Origin: Cyrtodaria siliqua | Taxonomy: Eukaryota > Mollusca > Bivalvia > Adapedonta > Hiatellidae | Assembly: GCA_037043455.1 (NCBI GenBank) | Contig: JAWPHD010001339.1 | Location: forward strand, 62,001-126,000 | Direction of reading: 5' to 3' | DNA length: 64,000 nucleotides | Shown here: in pieces, positions 19,255 to 29,790 of the stretch | Layout: the number at the start of each line of letters is the position of its first letter | Position numbering within the stretch: position 1 is the first letter of the stretch | Made by a program: the position numbers and the translations under genes | Notes under the pieces: model-generated | The model's database searches: none | Seen by the model: only the letters and a program-made list of their open reading frames with translations | Told to the model about the DNA's origin: nothing

Positions 19255-20003
19255 ATGAGTAGTTATAGTTATGCAGAAGAAGAAAGAAAACATTTTGAAG
19301 AGGAACAGAAGGTTTATGAGAAAGTAGATGCTTACGAGCAAACTCTTTTAACTGAGACAAATGAACTTATCAAAGAGTTTCAGACAGATCACATGCAACG
19401 ACTAAATGATGATATTGAATCTTTTAAAAAAGATTGGGTAACAAAAACTGAGATTGAGTGCAATGATGCTGTAAAGTTTCTTACAGATCTGACAGAAAAG
19501 GAAATTAAGATATTTAATGAAACACAATTAAAAGTAATGTCTTAAAATGTTGAGATGTTCAGAGATAATCTAATCAACAATCTGGAAAAACCTCATGTGA
19601 TTAATACTGATATCGGATGTGATGAAGACTTCGAAATGTTTATTAAAAAGATAAAAGAAATGATTGATGCAGAAGTTTTGGTAAAGACGAGTTTATAAAC
19701 TATTGCAAATACAGAATAAAAATAAAATCACTGATAGTCGGAGGTAGTCTTGAAACTGTTGATTTTGACAGATACTGCAAATATCATGTAAAAATAAGTC
19801 AGATGATAGATAATAGAGTTCTTGAGGAAAAATGCTTTCGGAGATACTTAGACATTATCCTGGATAATGAAATAGATGCTCTCTTGGATGAGGTTACTAA
19901 TGAGGACACCGATGAACATGTTTATGAGGTTACCGATGAGGATACCGATGAGGATACCGATGAGGATACCGATGAGGACGCCGAGGGTGAAAATATTAAA
20001 TAA
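19255..20003 (+). pseudogene. coiled-coil protein with acidic DEDT repeat tail
   Basis: Start ATG after TAATCTATAATAT (19242-19254). The first frame (19255-19545, 96 aa) is a Glu/Lys-rich coiled coil (EEERKHFEEEQKVYEKVDAY) ending at a TAA, beyond which the same frame continues (EMFRDNLINNLEKPHVINTD) to about 19697. A frameshift then leads into DEFINYCKYRIKIKSLIVGG, CKYHVKISQMIDNRVLEEK and 19803-20003, which ends with about four DEDT repeats encoded by a 12-bp direct repeat (19933-19981) and a Lys stop. I infer one gene of about 245 codons with two breaks. Function unknown; acidic tails suit a DNA- or protein-mimic role, but this is conjecture. Confidence 0.55.
19933..19981 (+). repeat. 12-bp coding microrepeat
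   Basis: Four near-perfect copies of GATGAGGATACC encode Asp-Glu-Asp-Thr repeats at the C-terminus of the preceding protein; two diverged copies lie upstream. Confidence 0.85.
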
Positions 20004-20046
20004 AAAAATGTTATTTAATTATTTAATTAATTAATTAATTAATAGG

Positions 20047-20080
20047 GGCTTAAAGAAATAATCTGATGTAATATTATATA
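20047..20080 (+). promoter_or_regulatory. GGCTTAAA plus TAATCTGAT start region of the polymerase gene
   Basis: GGCTTAAAGAAATAATCTGA then TGTAATATTATATA and ATG at 20081. It resembles 18361-18395 in both box sequences and spacing. It lies after an (TTAA)n stretch at about 20017-20044. Confidence 0.5.
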
Positions 20081-22531
20081 ATGAGTATCCGAGAAATTGA
20101 AACATCCCCAAAACAGTATAGCAAGGTTTTTAAAGTAGATGGTTATGGTAGTAATGATCCGATTGTTCAACTTCAAAAAGCACACAATCCTGCTGTAAAG
20201 TTTCTCAGAGCAGAACTAAAAAGAACAGGTGGATTTAAATTAAGCATTGATGTAAAACTTACTTTTAAAAAAAAGTAGCGGCGGATAAAGGACATAAAGG
20301 AGGTTTTGATGTTATATACAAAACAGCTTACTTTGCCTCCAAGGCTGTAATAATATTAAACAAAAATCAAATATCAGAAGCATTAGACAAAGCACGGGAA
20401 TACATTATAAATAGAATTGGAACTTGGATTCAGATGGGAAGTGGTTGGATAATTGAGACACTAGACGCACACTACATAAATCGAATAAAGTATAAGCCTT
20501 TACGAGGTAGCTCTTATTTGGATTTACCAAAAGAACTTCCTAATGCTAAAAAAGGATTGATAAATATAAAGAATGAAAAAGATAACGAATGCTTAATAAG
20601 GTGCCATTTAGCTTGTAAATTTCCTGTTGAAAAAAATCCTCAAAGAATATCAAATTATAAAAAGCATATTGGTAATCTTGATTACAAGGGAATAACATTT
20701 CCTGTTACTACCAAACAAATCTCAAAAATAGAAAAGCAAAACAGCATTTGTTTTAACATATTTGGGTACAAAAATAATCAAGTATACCCTTTGTACATAT
20801 CAAAATATAAAGCAAAAGAATCGTGTGATATGCTTTTGATCACTAAAAAAGAAAAAAAATCACTACGTTAAATAAAAAACTTTACAACAGTTTGATGTTT
20901 AGTCAAACATTACATTCAAATAAAAAATGGTTTTGTAAAACATGTCTACAATGCTTTACATTAGAAAGAGTTTTAGAAAAACATAAGCCTGTTTGCCTTT
21001 TACATAATGGTAAGCAAGCAGTAGAAATGCCAAATAAGAATGAAAAAGTTAAGTTTAAAAACTATGACAGGCAACTAATGGTTCCGTTTGTTATATATGC
21101 TGATTTTGAAGCAGTAACCGAAAGTATTTCTTCAGCATCAAACAATCCTAAAACATCGCATACAGAAGCATATCAAAAGCATACTGATTGCAGTTATGGG
21201 TATAAGGTTGTTTGTTGTTATGATGATCAATATTCAAAACCAGTGGTGACATACAGAGGACCAAATGCTGTTTACAAGTTTTTAGAAAACATGATAGAAG
21301 AAGAAAAGTGGTGCAAGAAAACTATGAATACGCATTTTAAGAAAGATTTGGTGATGACGACGGAAGAAAAAGCTAGATTCCAAAAATCTAAATCATGTCA
21401 TATTTGTGGTAATGGTTTTGCAACAACTCTCAAAAAAGGTGACGCGGGTTATAGAGTGGCATACAAAAACTCCATCAGAAAAGTTAGAGACCATTGTCAT
21501 ATAACTGGAAAGTACAGAGGAAGCGCTCATGACATATGGAATATTAATTTCAGGCTGGCTAGAAAAATACCTGTTGTGTTTCCTAACTTGAGAGGATATG
21601 ATTCTCACTTTATAATGCAGCACATCGGAAAGTTTAAAAAAGAAGGAAATGTTATACCGAATAACATGGAAAAGAACATGGCTTTTATGTTAGGAAAAGG
21701 TTTAGTGTTTATTGACAGTTTCAAGTTGTTTATGTCTCAATCGCTTGATAATTTAGTAAAAAGCATCCCTTCGTTTCAATACACTGCGCAAGAATACTTT
21801 GATGATAAGCTAGAATTAATAAAAAGAAAAGGTGTTTATCCTTATGATTACATGAACAGTTTTGAACGCTTCAAAGAAACCAAATTACCTGGCAAAGATA
21901 GCTTTTATTCTCAATTAAATGATATACATATTTCATTTCAGATGTAGATTATGAACATGCTAAAAAAAATATGGAAAACATTCAAGATTAAAAATATGGG
22001 AGAATATCATGATCTGTATCTCAAGACTGTTGTGCTTAGTTTTTAGAAAAAATGATAGAAGAAGAAAAGTGGTGCAAGAAAACTATGAATACACATTTTA
22101 AGAAAGATTTGGTGATGACGACGGAAGAAAAAGCTAGATTCCAAAAATCTAAATCATGTCATATTTGTGGCAATGGTTTTGCAACAACTCTCAAAAAAGG
22201 TGACGCGGGTTACACAGTGGCATACAAAAACTCCATCAGAAAAGTTAGAGACCATTGTCATATAACTGGAAAGTACAGAGGAAGCGCTCATGACATATGT
22301 AATATTAATTTCAGGCTGGATAGAAAAATACCTGTTGTGTTTCCTAACTTGAGAGGATATGATTCTTACTTTATAATGCAGCACATCGGAAAGTTTAAAA
22401 AAGAAAGAAATGTTATACCGAATAACATGGAAAAGTACATGGCTTTTATGTTAGGAAAAAGTTTAGTGTTTATTGACAGTTTAGTGTTTATTGACATTAA
22501 ACTGCCATCGGACCGACCATTCATAGCATAA
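20081..22531 (+). pseudogene. protein-primed family B DNA polymerase, N-terminal and exonuclease part only
   Basis: Fragments in order: 20081-20278 (IREIETSPKQYSKVFKVDGY), a frameshift in an A-run, 20300-20871 (ISEALDKAREYIINRIGTWI, GSGWIIETLDAHYINRIKYK, LRGSSYLDLPKELPNAKKGL, NECLIRCHLACKF), then 20892-21945. The last has a Cys/His pair motif (CKTCLQCFTLERVLEKHKPVC), Exo I YADFEAV, a zinc-binding insert CHICGNGF...VRDHCHITGKYRGSAHD, Exo II FPNLRGYDSHFIMQHI and LDNLVKSIPSFQ. This is the N-terminal half of a Polinton-type pPolB (3'-5' exonuclease). The palm domain with the catalytic DTD/YxDT motifs is absent. At 21946-22037 the frame continues briefly (NMGEYHDLYLKT) and then meets a duplicated exonuclease segment. 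Confidence 0.88.
22038..22483 (+). repeat. duplicated exonuclease segment of the polymerase
   Basis: About 446 bp nearly identical to 21277-21722, in direct orientation, offset 761 bp. Left junction falls at AGTTTTTAGAAAA, present at both sites. Only about a dozen differences. At its right end an 18-bp piece TTTAGTGTTTATTGACAG is repeated in tandem (22462-22496), after which the sequence is unrelated. Confidence 0.92.
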
Positions 22532-22900
22532 CACTTACAGCATCAAAGTCAAGCAATGGAGCTACTAGTTAAGTATTTAGTGTGACCCGGTCGGGGATCG
22601 AGCTCATGACCTCCAGCATATGAGCCAAAGCCACCTCCGCTGGAATTTCAAACGTATACATCTGTACTAACGGTTAATTGATGAACTAGATACCGTATAC
22701 TAATAAATGACAGATTCAATCGTTGAATGAAGTGCGAGTCGCGATTTAAATCAAGCCAGATCGAGCCCTAATTCCTAATTCGATAATAAGAGTAGGGCAG
22801 GTTCCCGGATTCCTATGTATCCTTCCTCTCTCTCTGGGGCGGCTCTAAATAACATATACTGTGTTGATGAGCCGTTAAACAACATTCAATTCAGTTCTAA
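22500..22900 (-). repeat. tRNA-derived SINE-like sequences
   Basis: On the minus strand near 22580-22650, GGCTCATATGCTGG (A-box-like) and GAGCTCGATCCCC (B-box-like) suggest a tRNA-derived promoter. On the plus strand 22785-22895 (AGTAGGGCAGGTTCCCGG, CTGGGGCGGCTCTAA, GTGTTGATGAGCCGTTAAAC) matches 29680-29785 and loosely 44390-44420, so at least part of this block is a dispersed SINE family. Exact limits of the units are uncertain. This is where recognisable Polinton sequence ends. Confidence 0.55.
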
Positions 22901-23869
22901 GTATTCCACGTAAAAGAAATGAGTGGCCGTTCAAATAATGTAGAATAAATGTGACAGAACTTCATTTCAATTCAATTTGCTGATTTTATCATACGGTGGA
23001 ATAAACTCTTTTTATGTTTCCTACATCATTGAAAGACATCGTAAGTGACATATCAGATACCTTTTGTTAAAACCTAATACGGAGATAATATACCCTACAT
23101 ATAGAGATCTATGATGCTGGATGATTGTGAAATAAACCCGATCATGTTATATTATCTCACAGAGTTCAAACTACTCTGTACTACTCTGTACTCTGTACTC
23201 TGACGCCACACACCCCCATCCCCACCACTCACACCCTTCCTTTTATTTATGTATCTAAAGGGAGCTTCAAAATTAACACTTGCGGACTAAATATCAAAGT
23301 GGAAGTAAACTTTAGATTATTATCAATGCCATTCGTATGTTCTTTAAAACATCGATAGGGTTTGTTTAAAAATGCATGCCGAGTTTCGTGTTTGGCATAC
23401 AGAAAGTGTTCACCTGTAAAAGTGACATGTTTCCCTTTCATATATGTGTAATCATTCGATTAACATTTTAGTAAACTGTTTCTGAGATGAGATAGTACTG
23501 GTTCAAGTCTTCATTATTTTTTTTCTCCTCACCAGTGATCTATGGGTTTTTTTAAAACCCTGTTTGCTATATTATATCGTACCCATTATAGCAAAAGAAA
23601 ATATGCGTTTTCAAGCAGTTGGGTGCGTTATTAATAAACCCGATGTTTTGTTAAAATCGAACTAAAGGTGTATATTACCTCCAAACGAAACCAAATCACA
23701 GTTAAACAGTCACAAATTGCATATAAGTGTTTTATTTACATTGTTAAACAAGCTAATCAGCTTATACACATACCACTTTTAATGGCGCAGATGACAACCT
23801 TAATTTGGTATGATCTTGATGTAAGAGGAGTTTTGTTTTGTTCGAATAGTATTTTACGTCATTTTAGCA
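22901..23869. other. gene-free stretch
   Basis: Only short unrelated ORFs are present. A small 'tactctgtactctg' stutter occurs near 23170-23200. No polymerase palm motifs were found here on either strand. Confidence 0.5.
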
Positions 23870-24085
23870 CATATTAAGCCATATATGACGATCGGCTGAG
23901 GCAGATCACCACATTTTCAAGGGAAGAACCTGTACTGTATATCTCCCGCCAACAAAAGAATCGACACTTTTTCACTTGACAAGTCGGGCTTCCAGTGGGA
24001 TTCGAACCTGCAAAAATCCACTTGTCCGAGTAAGAGACCAGCACACTCTCTAACAACACCGATACGGGTCGAATCGGTTGGACGC
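23870..24085 (-). repeat. tRNA-headed SINE
   Basis: Minus strand carries a tRNA-like head with a perfect B box GGTTCGAATCCC (about 23996-24010) and an A-box-like GTTAGAGAGTGTGCTGG upstream. It ends in CGTCATATATGGCTTAA. The last 50 bp match 43075-43130 (GCCATATATGACGG...AGGCAGACCACC), supporting a dispersed family. Confidence 0.65.
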
Positions 24086-24157
24086 GAATCAAATGCTTCA
24101 GTAACTAACAAGAACATGTTAACTAAATTTTCATTGAAACTGTAGATATTGAAAAAC

Positions 24158-24311
24158 ATTGTTACCTATAGCGTAGACAGTTGTTATCTTAGCGTTAACA
24201 TGAAAAGTTGTTACCTTTAACGTTAGCGTTATTACCTTTAGCGGAAGAGGTGATTGTTACCTTTAGCGGAGGTTGTTACATTTAGCGGAATTGTTACCTT
24301 TAGCGTTGTTA
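24158..24311 (+). repeat. minisatellite of TTGTTACCTTTAGCG units
   Basis: Eight or so degenerate copies of TTGTTACCTTTAGCGGA with irregular spacers (24158, 24181, 24209, 24229, 24253, 24274, 24292 approximately). Ends close to the start of the transposase-like relic. Confidence 0.8.
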
Positions 24312-24329
24312 CAAAAGGCACAAAATGTG

Positions 24330-25600
24330 AGAGTCTGTATCGAATCTTTTGCAACTGTATCATCGCATTACACTGAAAAGATACGAAGAGAAAGTACCTC
24401 GATCCAAATGTGTCCATTAGGAAAATGTGTGAGCTATATCAAAGCAATTGCAGAAGCAGAGAAAGTGTGCCTTGTAATTTAAATGTTTATAAAAATGTGT
24501 TTGTAAGCGAGTACAATCTACCATTTCATCAACCCAAAAAGGACCAATGTACTCTTTGGGCGGTTTACAAAGGAAACCAAGAACATGGAGTAGCAGATAG
24601 TGACCTTTATGTACAGTATGAACTACATCAAAACTTTAAAAGAGACAGTCAGAAAAGAAAAGAAAACTGACAAAGCAAAAGCTATAAATGATCCATATTA
24701 TTTTGCAGCAACATTTGATTTAGAATCAGTTCTTCCAACACCACACACTGAAAGTGGAGATGTGTACTATAAGCGCTGTTTGTCATCATACAACCTTGCA
24801 ATATACTCCCTTGGAGATAAAAAGGGAACATGCTTTTTATGGGATGAAACAAATGGTAGCAGAAGTTCTTGTGTAATAGGAACTGACTTTATCATTTCAT
24901 TGCCAAATACGACAAAAGAGGTTGTTTTTCATATGGAGGACAAAACCGTAACCAATTTGTTACGGTTGGATTACTGTATGCAGTACACAAAAATGAGAAT
25001 ATTGAAACTATCGGGCATACATTCTCTGAGCGGTGTCACTCCGAGATGGAGTGCGATTCTATGCATGCGGCAATAGCACATTCTAAAAGGAATACTAATG
25101 TGCATGTTACATCACAGTGGGATACAATTATAGCAATGACCAGGCGAAATAATCCATATGTTGTTATAACTATCAAGTATGACGACATTTGTGACTTAAA
25201 ATCCTACAAAAAGTCAATAACTACCAACATGAAAAGCACAGTTACGGGCGAGAAAATAAACTGACTGGATATCAAATGGATTAAAATAAGACGTTCACAG
25301 CCAGAAAGCATATTCTTTAACTATGGTTTTGACAGAAAAGCTTTCATGAAAAGAAATAAAACAGCGGAAGACTACAAGAATAGGATGACAGTGTGCATCA
25401 ACATCGATGACATATTTATATGCTGCAAAGATAACCATTTCTGTCCCAAAAAAACAAGACTTTTCCTCACTCTGCAGGTCAAAAGCATTGGCAGACTGTT
25501 TTCATTACCTATATGAACAGCTACCAACATCATTAAAGGAACAGGACAAACTACCAGAGCCAGATGTGAAAGCAGAAGACGTAGACAGTGATAAGAATTA
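24330..25600 (+). pseudogene. transposase-like relic of an unassigned invertebrate family
   Basis: Frameshifted plus-strand pieces: NVYKNVFVSEYNLPFHQPKKDQC (24480-24550, with a Cys/His-type motif), DPYYFAATFDLESVLPTPHT, YYKRCLSSYNLAIYSLGDKK, then ERCHSEMECDSMHAAI (24-25 kb boundary, about 25040-25075), NVHVTSQWDTIIAMTRRNNP, YDDICDLKSYKKSI and a C-terminal KKQDFSSLCRSKALADCFHY (25430-25500). I recognise this domain order from multi-copy uncharacterised proteins of molluscs and other invertebrates that look like transposases (conserved D and E positions within FDLESVLP and SEMECDSMHAAI). I cannot place it in a named superfamily. Confidence 0.6.
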
Positions 25601-25639
25601 GTGTAGAAAGTATGAGGAAACAATATTGTGTAGTTAAAA

Positions 25640-26250
25640 CATGCATTTTACAAAAACTGGATAATTACTCTAAATTCAGTCAGTTTTGTAACAGAAGTGA
25701 TGACAAGCAAGAACTTTCCACTCAAAGAATGTGTATAGTTGTTTAATGCAACAGAGGGATATATGGCAGATAGCCCCTTTTTAATTGCAAGTGTTAGTAA
25801 AATGTGCCAGAGCTAAAAGGAGTTATCTACATTTATCCTTATTTGGGCATGAAATACATGTTGAACTTTCAAAATATTTTCTGTAAACATGGAGTGTTAA
25901 TGTACAAAGATGCCCTCAATAAATAATAAACTTACAGTGAATTGTTGAATTTTCATTGGAACTCAAATATTTAATGTCCATTTTCTCAAAAGTCTGAATT
26001 ATGCACATAACCATTGTTTGCTATATGCCATCGATATTATTCTATACTCAGTTTATTATACTTTTATTAAAACTAATGACGTATATTTATGCTGTCAATC
26101 TATTGTCTTTCATTTTAGGACAATGATTTCGTAAAATTTTTAGAAAGTATAAAAGTTAAATCCATGCATATTCAATGACGTATTGACATATTATACATAC
26201 TAAACTAGACAAGCGGTCAGTGGTATCCCAAACTGGAAGGGGTGAATTTC
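25640..26250. other. gene-free stretch
   Basis: AT-rich with no ORF or repeat that I recognise; probably the 3' flank of the transposase relic. Confidence 0.45.
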
Positions 26251-26258
26251 ACATGTAT

Positions 26259-27548
26259 TCAACAATCAATTATCGTTTCTATAAATATCAACGATACGAA
26301 ATTCGGATTGAATCACGTCACATACGCCAACTACCGCACAGAAAGGTTCAAGTGCTCCTTCAATAGTTGAAGGAGTTGGCAACTGATTTCTCGCATTTCC
26401 TGTTACCCATTCCATAATTTGCAGAAATTCATTAGAACATCCTCTAACAGGGAACTCGTCTGTATACTCATTGGCTAGTTCTCCAGTGGTTTGTAAATCA
26501 TACGGTAGTGGAAACGAGTAATCATATGCTCCAAACGCTTCCGGTTGATAGTACATGACTTCAGGAATAGCATACGGCACTAATACTTCATTTCGCTGTG
26601 ATCTGATTCTGAATAATTGAAAGAAAACAAGAACGAACGCAATCGATGTGAAATAGGTCTGTATCAGTAAAGACACCGCTGTCTCGCATATCGCTGAAAC
26701 AATTTATCCAGTACTTGGTAAAATGTATTTTAAGACTGCCCCATAGTCTCTCAATTCTTTGATTTCCAGTAGATTTTTCAGTAAGAAACTTTTTCGACCA
26801 GACATATCGTCTTTGTGATACATCCTGAGGGACATCTGAAGATGTTTTATAGCAACATTTTCAGAACCCCCATCCGATCGTACCATTCTCGGTACCCTCC
26901 CTAGTCTCTTGACAAAATCTAAAAAAATCGAGCTATGAATCTTGGATTGTTATTTGAAGGACCTGCTTTCAGCCACAGAATTTGTCTCGAATAACCATCG
27001 ATGGCAGCATGAATAGTTATACCGAATGGTTTTAACTTATCGTATCCATCAATATGTTTGAGGTAGTTAGGACCTCTATTGTAATACACTCTCCTTCTCA
27101 AACGACGTTGTCTTCTCAGAGATACTCCTTCCGGGTCGATGGCTACGAGACATAACCTAACTGTTTCTTGAGTAACACGCAATCCATGTGTGAAATTTAA
27201 TAAACGCCATAAAGATGTATAGCCCAAGTTTTGAAATTCAATTTGATGCACTACAACTATTTTGGAGACGATTCTCTCAAGTGAACTTTAACAGTTTTTC
27301 CTTCTTAGATTCAGCCTCCGCTTAATTCTCTTTAAAGTTGAAATACTCGTGACTATTCCATGAACGAACAAAAGGAAACCGCAAATTTCGTTGGACGTAT
27401 GCAATCTGCTGAGGTAATACTGAACCAAGTCATCAACTGGTGCGTTGTCCCCGGGATATCTAATTGCCTGATTCTCAGCTCCACATAGTATGATGACTAA
27501 TAGCTGAAATAAGCAAACAATAAACAACAGCAACAACAGCATACGCAC
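26259..27548 (-). pseudogene. integrase-core (DDE) protein relic
   Basis: Minus-strand order: 27288-27548 (hydrophobic start, then ...VDDLVQYYLSRLHTSNEICG and TSISTLKRIKRRLNLRRKN, a helix-turn-helix-like N-terminus), 26919-27251 (RRRVYYNRGPNYLKHIDGYD, KPFGITIHAAIDGYSRQILW), 26704-26886 (MVRSDGGSENVAIKHLQMSL), and 26266-26676 (VPYAIPEVMYYQPEAFGAYD). HIDGYDKL, AIDGYSR and RSDGGSENV are the catalytic-core blocks of a known invertebrate/vertebrate integrase-core family related to transposases. Frameshifts separate all pieces, and the region between 26676 and 26704 and at 27252-27287 is damaged. Not connected with the Polinton integrase, whose motifs differ. Confidence 0.75.
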
Positions 27549-27555
27549 ACATACA

Positions 27556-27585
27556 TAATATAATATTATATAATATAATATAAGA
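27556..27585. repeat. TA-rich simple repeat
   Basis: Repeats of ATAATATAAT/TATAATATAATATAA between the integrase relic and the 150-bp array. Confidence 0.8.
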
Positions 27586-27589
27586 GGCC

Positions 27590-28110
27590 CAAGAGGGCCT
27601 GTGGATGCTCTACTGGCTAAAGATAAAGTTTATGTATAAGGGGCCATAACTCCGTCAAAACATAATTCAATCGGAACATGGCGATGATATGCGCAACAAG
27701 TCTTTGTACTGATCATCCATGCTATGTTTCGCTGAAATCTGGCAAAATGTTCAAGAAAAGTAGTTTGTACAAATGTAGTGTATTAAAACCTTTAAAGGGC
27801 CATAACTCTGCCAAAATTCATTAAACTAGAACACGGCGATGATATGCGCAACTAGGTTTGATACTCATCATCCTTGCCAAGTTTTGCTGAAATCCGGCCA
27901 GAGGTTAACCAGAAATAGTCTGTACAATGTTTTTGTATTAACTTCCTAAAAAGGTCATAACTCTGACAAACTGTCATTCAACTGAAACACGGCGATGACA
28001 TACCCAACTAGGTTTGATACTCATCATCCTCGCCAAGATTCGTTGAAATCCGGTCAAGAATTCAGAAGGGACAAGTCTGGACAATGTTTGTGTATTAAAC
28101 ATTTAAAGAA
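27590..28110. repeat. tandem array of about 150-bp units, first block
   Basis: At least three units with 'gggccataactctgccaaaa', 'acacggcgatgatatgcgca', 'ggtttgatactcatcatcct' and 'tgaaatccggccag' beginning near 27641, 27797 and 27953. The array continues at 28425 after an insertion. Units of this kind are frequent in bivalve genomes; I see no coding potential. Confidence 0.88.
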
Positions 28111-28424
28111 ACTAACCCTCCTAATAATTGCAAAATTGCACAACAAACCCGTTTATCAAAATTCTATCCAGGTATTCTGGTTATATACTGATGTAGGTTT
28201 TATTCCAGGATTTTTGAAATACCCGGGATTGAATATGGGTAAAATGAATTATGAGTTGGTAATTCTTAATCAACGCTCCAGTTGTATGGTTTGATCTGGC
28301 TGGTTTAAGCGGTTTATAATGTTTATATATAGTTGGGATTCTCCAAATAGGTATATTATATATATACCTCGTCGTCAGTAGGTTAAGAAACGGTGTACAT
28401 ATGTTGTAAATGGTGGGATAGCTA
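28111..28424. mobile_element. dispersed element splitting the 150-bp array
   Basis: Unlike the flanking array. Parts match 58800-59090 in inverted orientation: AATGAATTATGAGTTGGTAA against its complement near 58965, and ACCTCGTCGTCAGTAGGTTA against its complement near 58840. Non-coding. Its family is unknown to me; the two copies define it. Confidence 0.65.
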
Positions 28425-28985
28425 CCTTAAAGGGCCATAACTCCGCCAAAAATCGTTCGACTGGAACACGGCAATGATATGCACAAGTAGGCTTGATACT
28501 GATCTTTCATTGAAATCCGGCCAGGAGTTCAGGAGAACTAGACCGGACAAAGTTTGTGTATTAAAACCTTTAAAACGCCAGAACTCCACCAAAGCTATTT
28601 CAACCGCAACACTGTGATACCATGCACAACTAGGCTTGGTACCAATCATCCCTGAAAAGTTTCGTTGAAACTCGTCCAAGGGTTCAGGAGAACTAGTTCA
28701 GACAAAATATGTGAATTTAATTCTTAAAAGATCTATAACTCCACCAAAAAGCATTCATCCAAAAGACGGCGACGATATGCACAACTAGACCTGGTACTGA
28801 TCATTCCTAAAACGTTTCGTTGAAATCCGGCCAGGGGTTTCGGAGAACTAGTCCAGACAAAGTTTGTGTATTAAAACGTTTAACGGGCCATCATTCAACT
28901 GCCACAGAGTGACGATATATACAAATAGGCTTGGTACTGATCATCCCTGCAAAGTTACACTGAAATCCGGCTAAATGAAGGACCG
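28425..28985. repeat. tandem array of about 150-bp units, second block
   Basis: Four further units of the 27590-28110 repeat (starts near 28430, 28570, 28725, 28875), each with 'ccgccaaaa', 'atgatatgcacaactaggct', 'ggtactgatcatccct' and 'gttcaggagaactagtcc'. Confidence 0.88.
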
Positions 28986-29345
28986 TCGTCTTCCTAGGGC
29001 GAAGTACAGCATCTTTGAAATAAATCAAGGGTCATAAGTTCAGTGTTACTAATCCGAATTGGTTGGATTTCAAACTTATCCAAGCTTTCATTGATAGTAA
29101 CAATTTGGTAAATATAGGATGAAAAATGAAGGCCCTATCGTGTTAACGAGGCAAAATACAGAAAATATAGCATGCTTTACTAAATCGAGATTGGATTTCG
29201 AGCTCGTCCGAGCTTTCATTGAAATCAACAATCTGGTAAAGTTTGAAAAAGATCTGATAGAAAATGAAGGCCTATCGTGTTAACGAGGCAAAAGTTAACG
29301 GACGACGGACAACTCCCCGTCCCATAATCTCTGCTGGCCTTCGGT
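28986..29345. repeat. tail repeat of the array (two units)
   Basis: Two copies of a unit with 'atgaaggcc(c)tatcgtgttaac' and 'gaggcaaaa' (about 29130 and 29265), ending with 'gacggacaactccccgtccc' and 'ggccttcggtcagtagaga'. A related ending is at 63440-63515 and 61420-61490. Confidence 0.7.
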
Positions 29346-29509
29346 CAGTAGAGATAATAATATAATATAATATTATTTTCAACATGTCAGACTATCAGAC
29401 TGTTTGTCGGAAATGGTAATTTTAAAGTAGATAAAAAATTAACCGCATATAATCTGTCATATCCAATGTTATATTATATTATGTTATAATATTTAGTAGT
29501 ATTATAGTT

Positions 29510-29790
29510 AGGCCGCGGGTACAAGCCTGGCCATTGATACCGAGTCTCGTAGATGTGTTCTTGGGCAAAACACTTTCCCTTAGTCTTGTCCGTCGGATGT
29601 GGACATAAACCGGGCGGTCCCGGGTATCGGTAAATACTCCGAGCAAGTTAAAGACCCATAGGAATCTTTTCGATAATAATAGTAGGTCAGGTTGCCATAT
29701 TCATATGTATCATTCCATTCTCTGGGGAGGCTCTAATTAACCTATACTGTGTTGATGAACGGTTAAACAACATCAATTCAACTTATTTTC
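29510..29790 (+). repeat. SINE-like dispersed repeat
   Basis: Contains 'aagtaggtcaggttgccata'-type and 'ctctggggaggctctaatta' segments and ends 'gttgatgaacggttaaacaac', matching 22785-22895. The head around 29515-29560 resembles a degraded tRNA-like region. Confidence 0.6.

Noticed and set aside
21393..21623. 76-codon minus ORF appearing twice (also 22154-22384)
   Set aside because: Appears twice only because the polymerase segment is duplicated; antisense to the exonuclease domain.
22500..24300. Remainder of the DNA polymerase (palm domain)
   Set aside because: No DTD/YxDT-like or KxY motifs found on either strand; sequence is SINE and intergenic.
27590..28985. CRISPR-like array
   Set aside because: Units are contiguous, about 150 bp, diverged, with no spacer-repeat pattern, in eukaryotic DNA.
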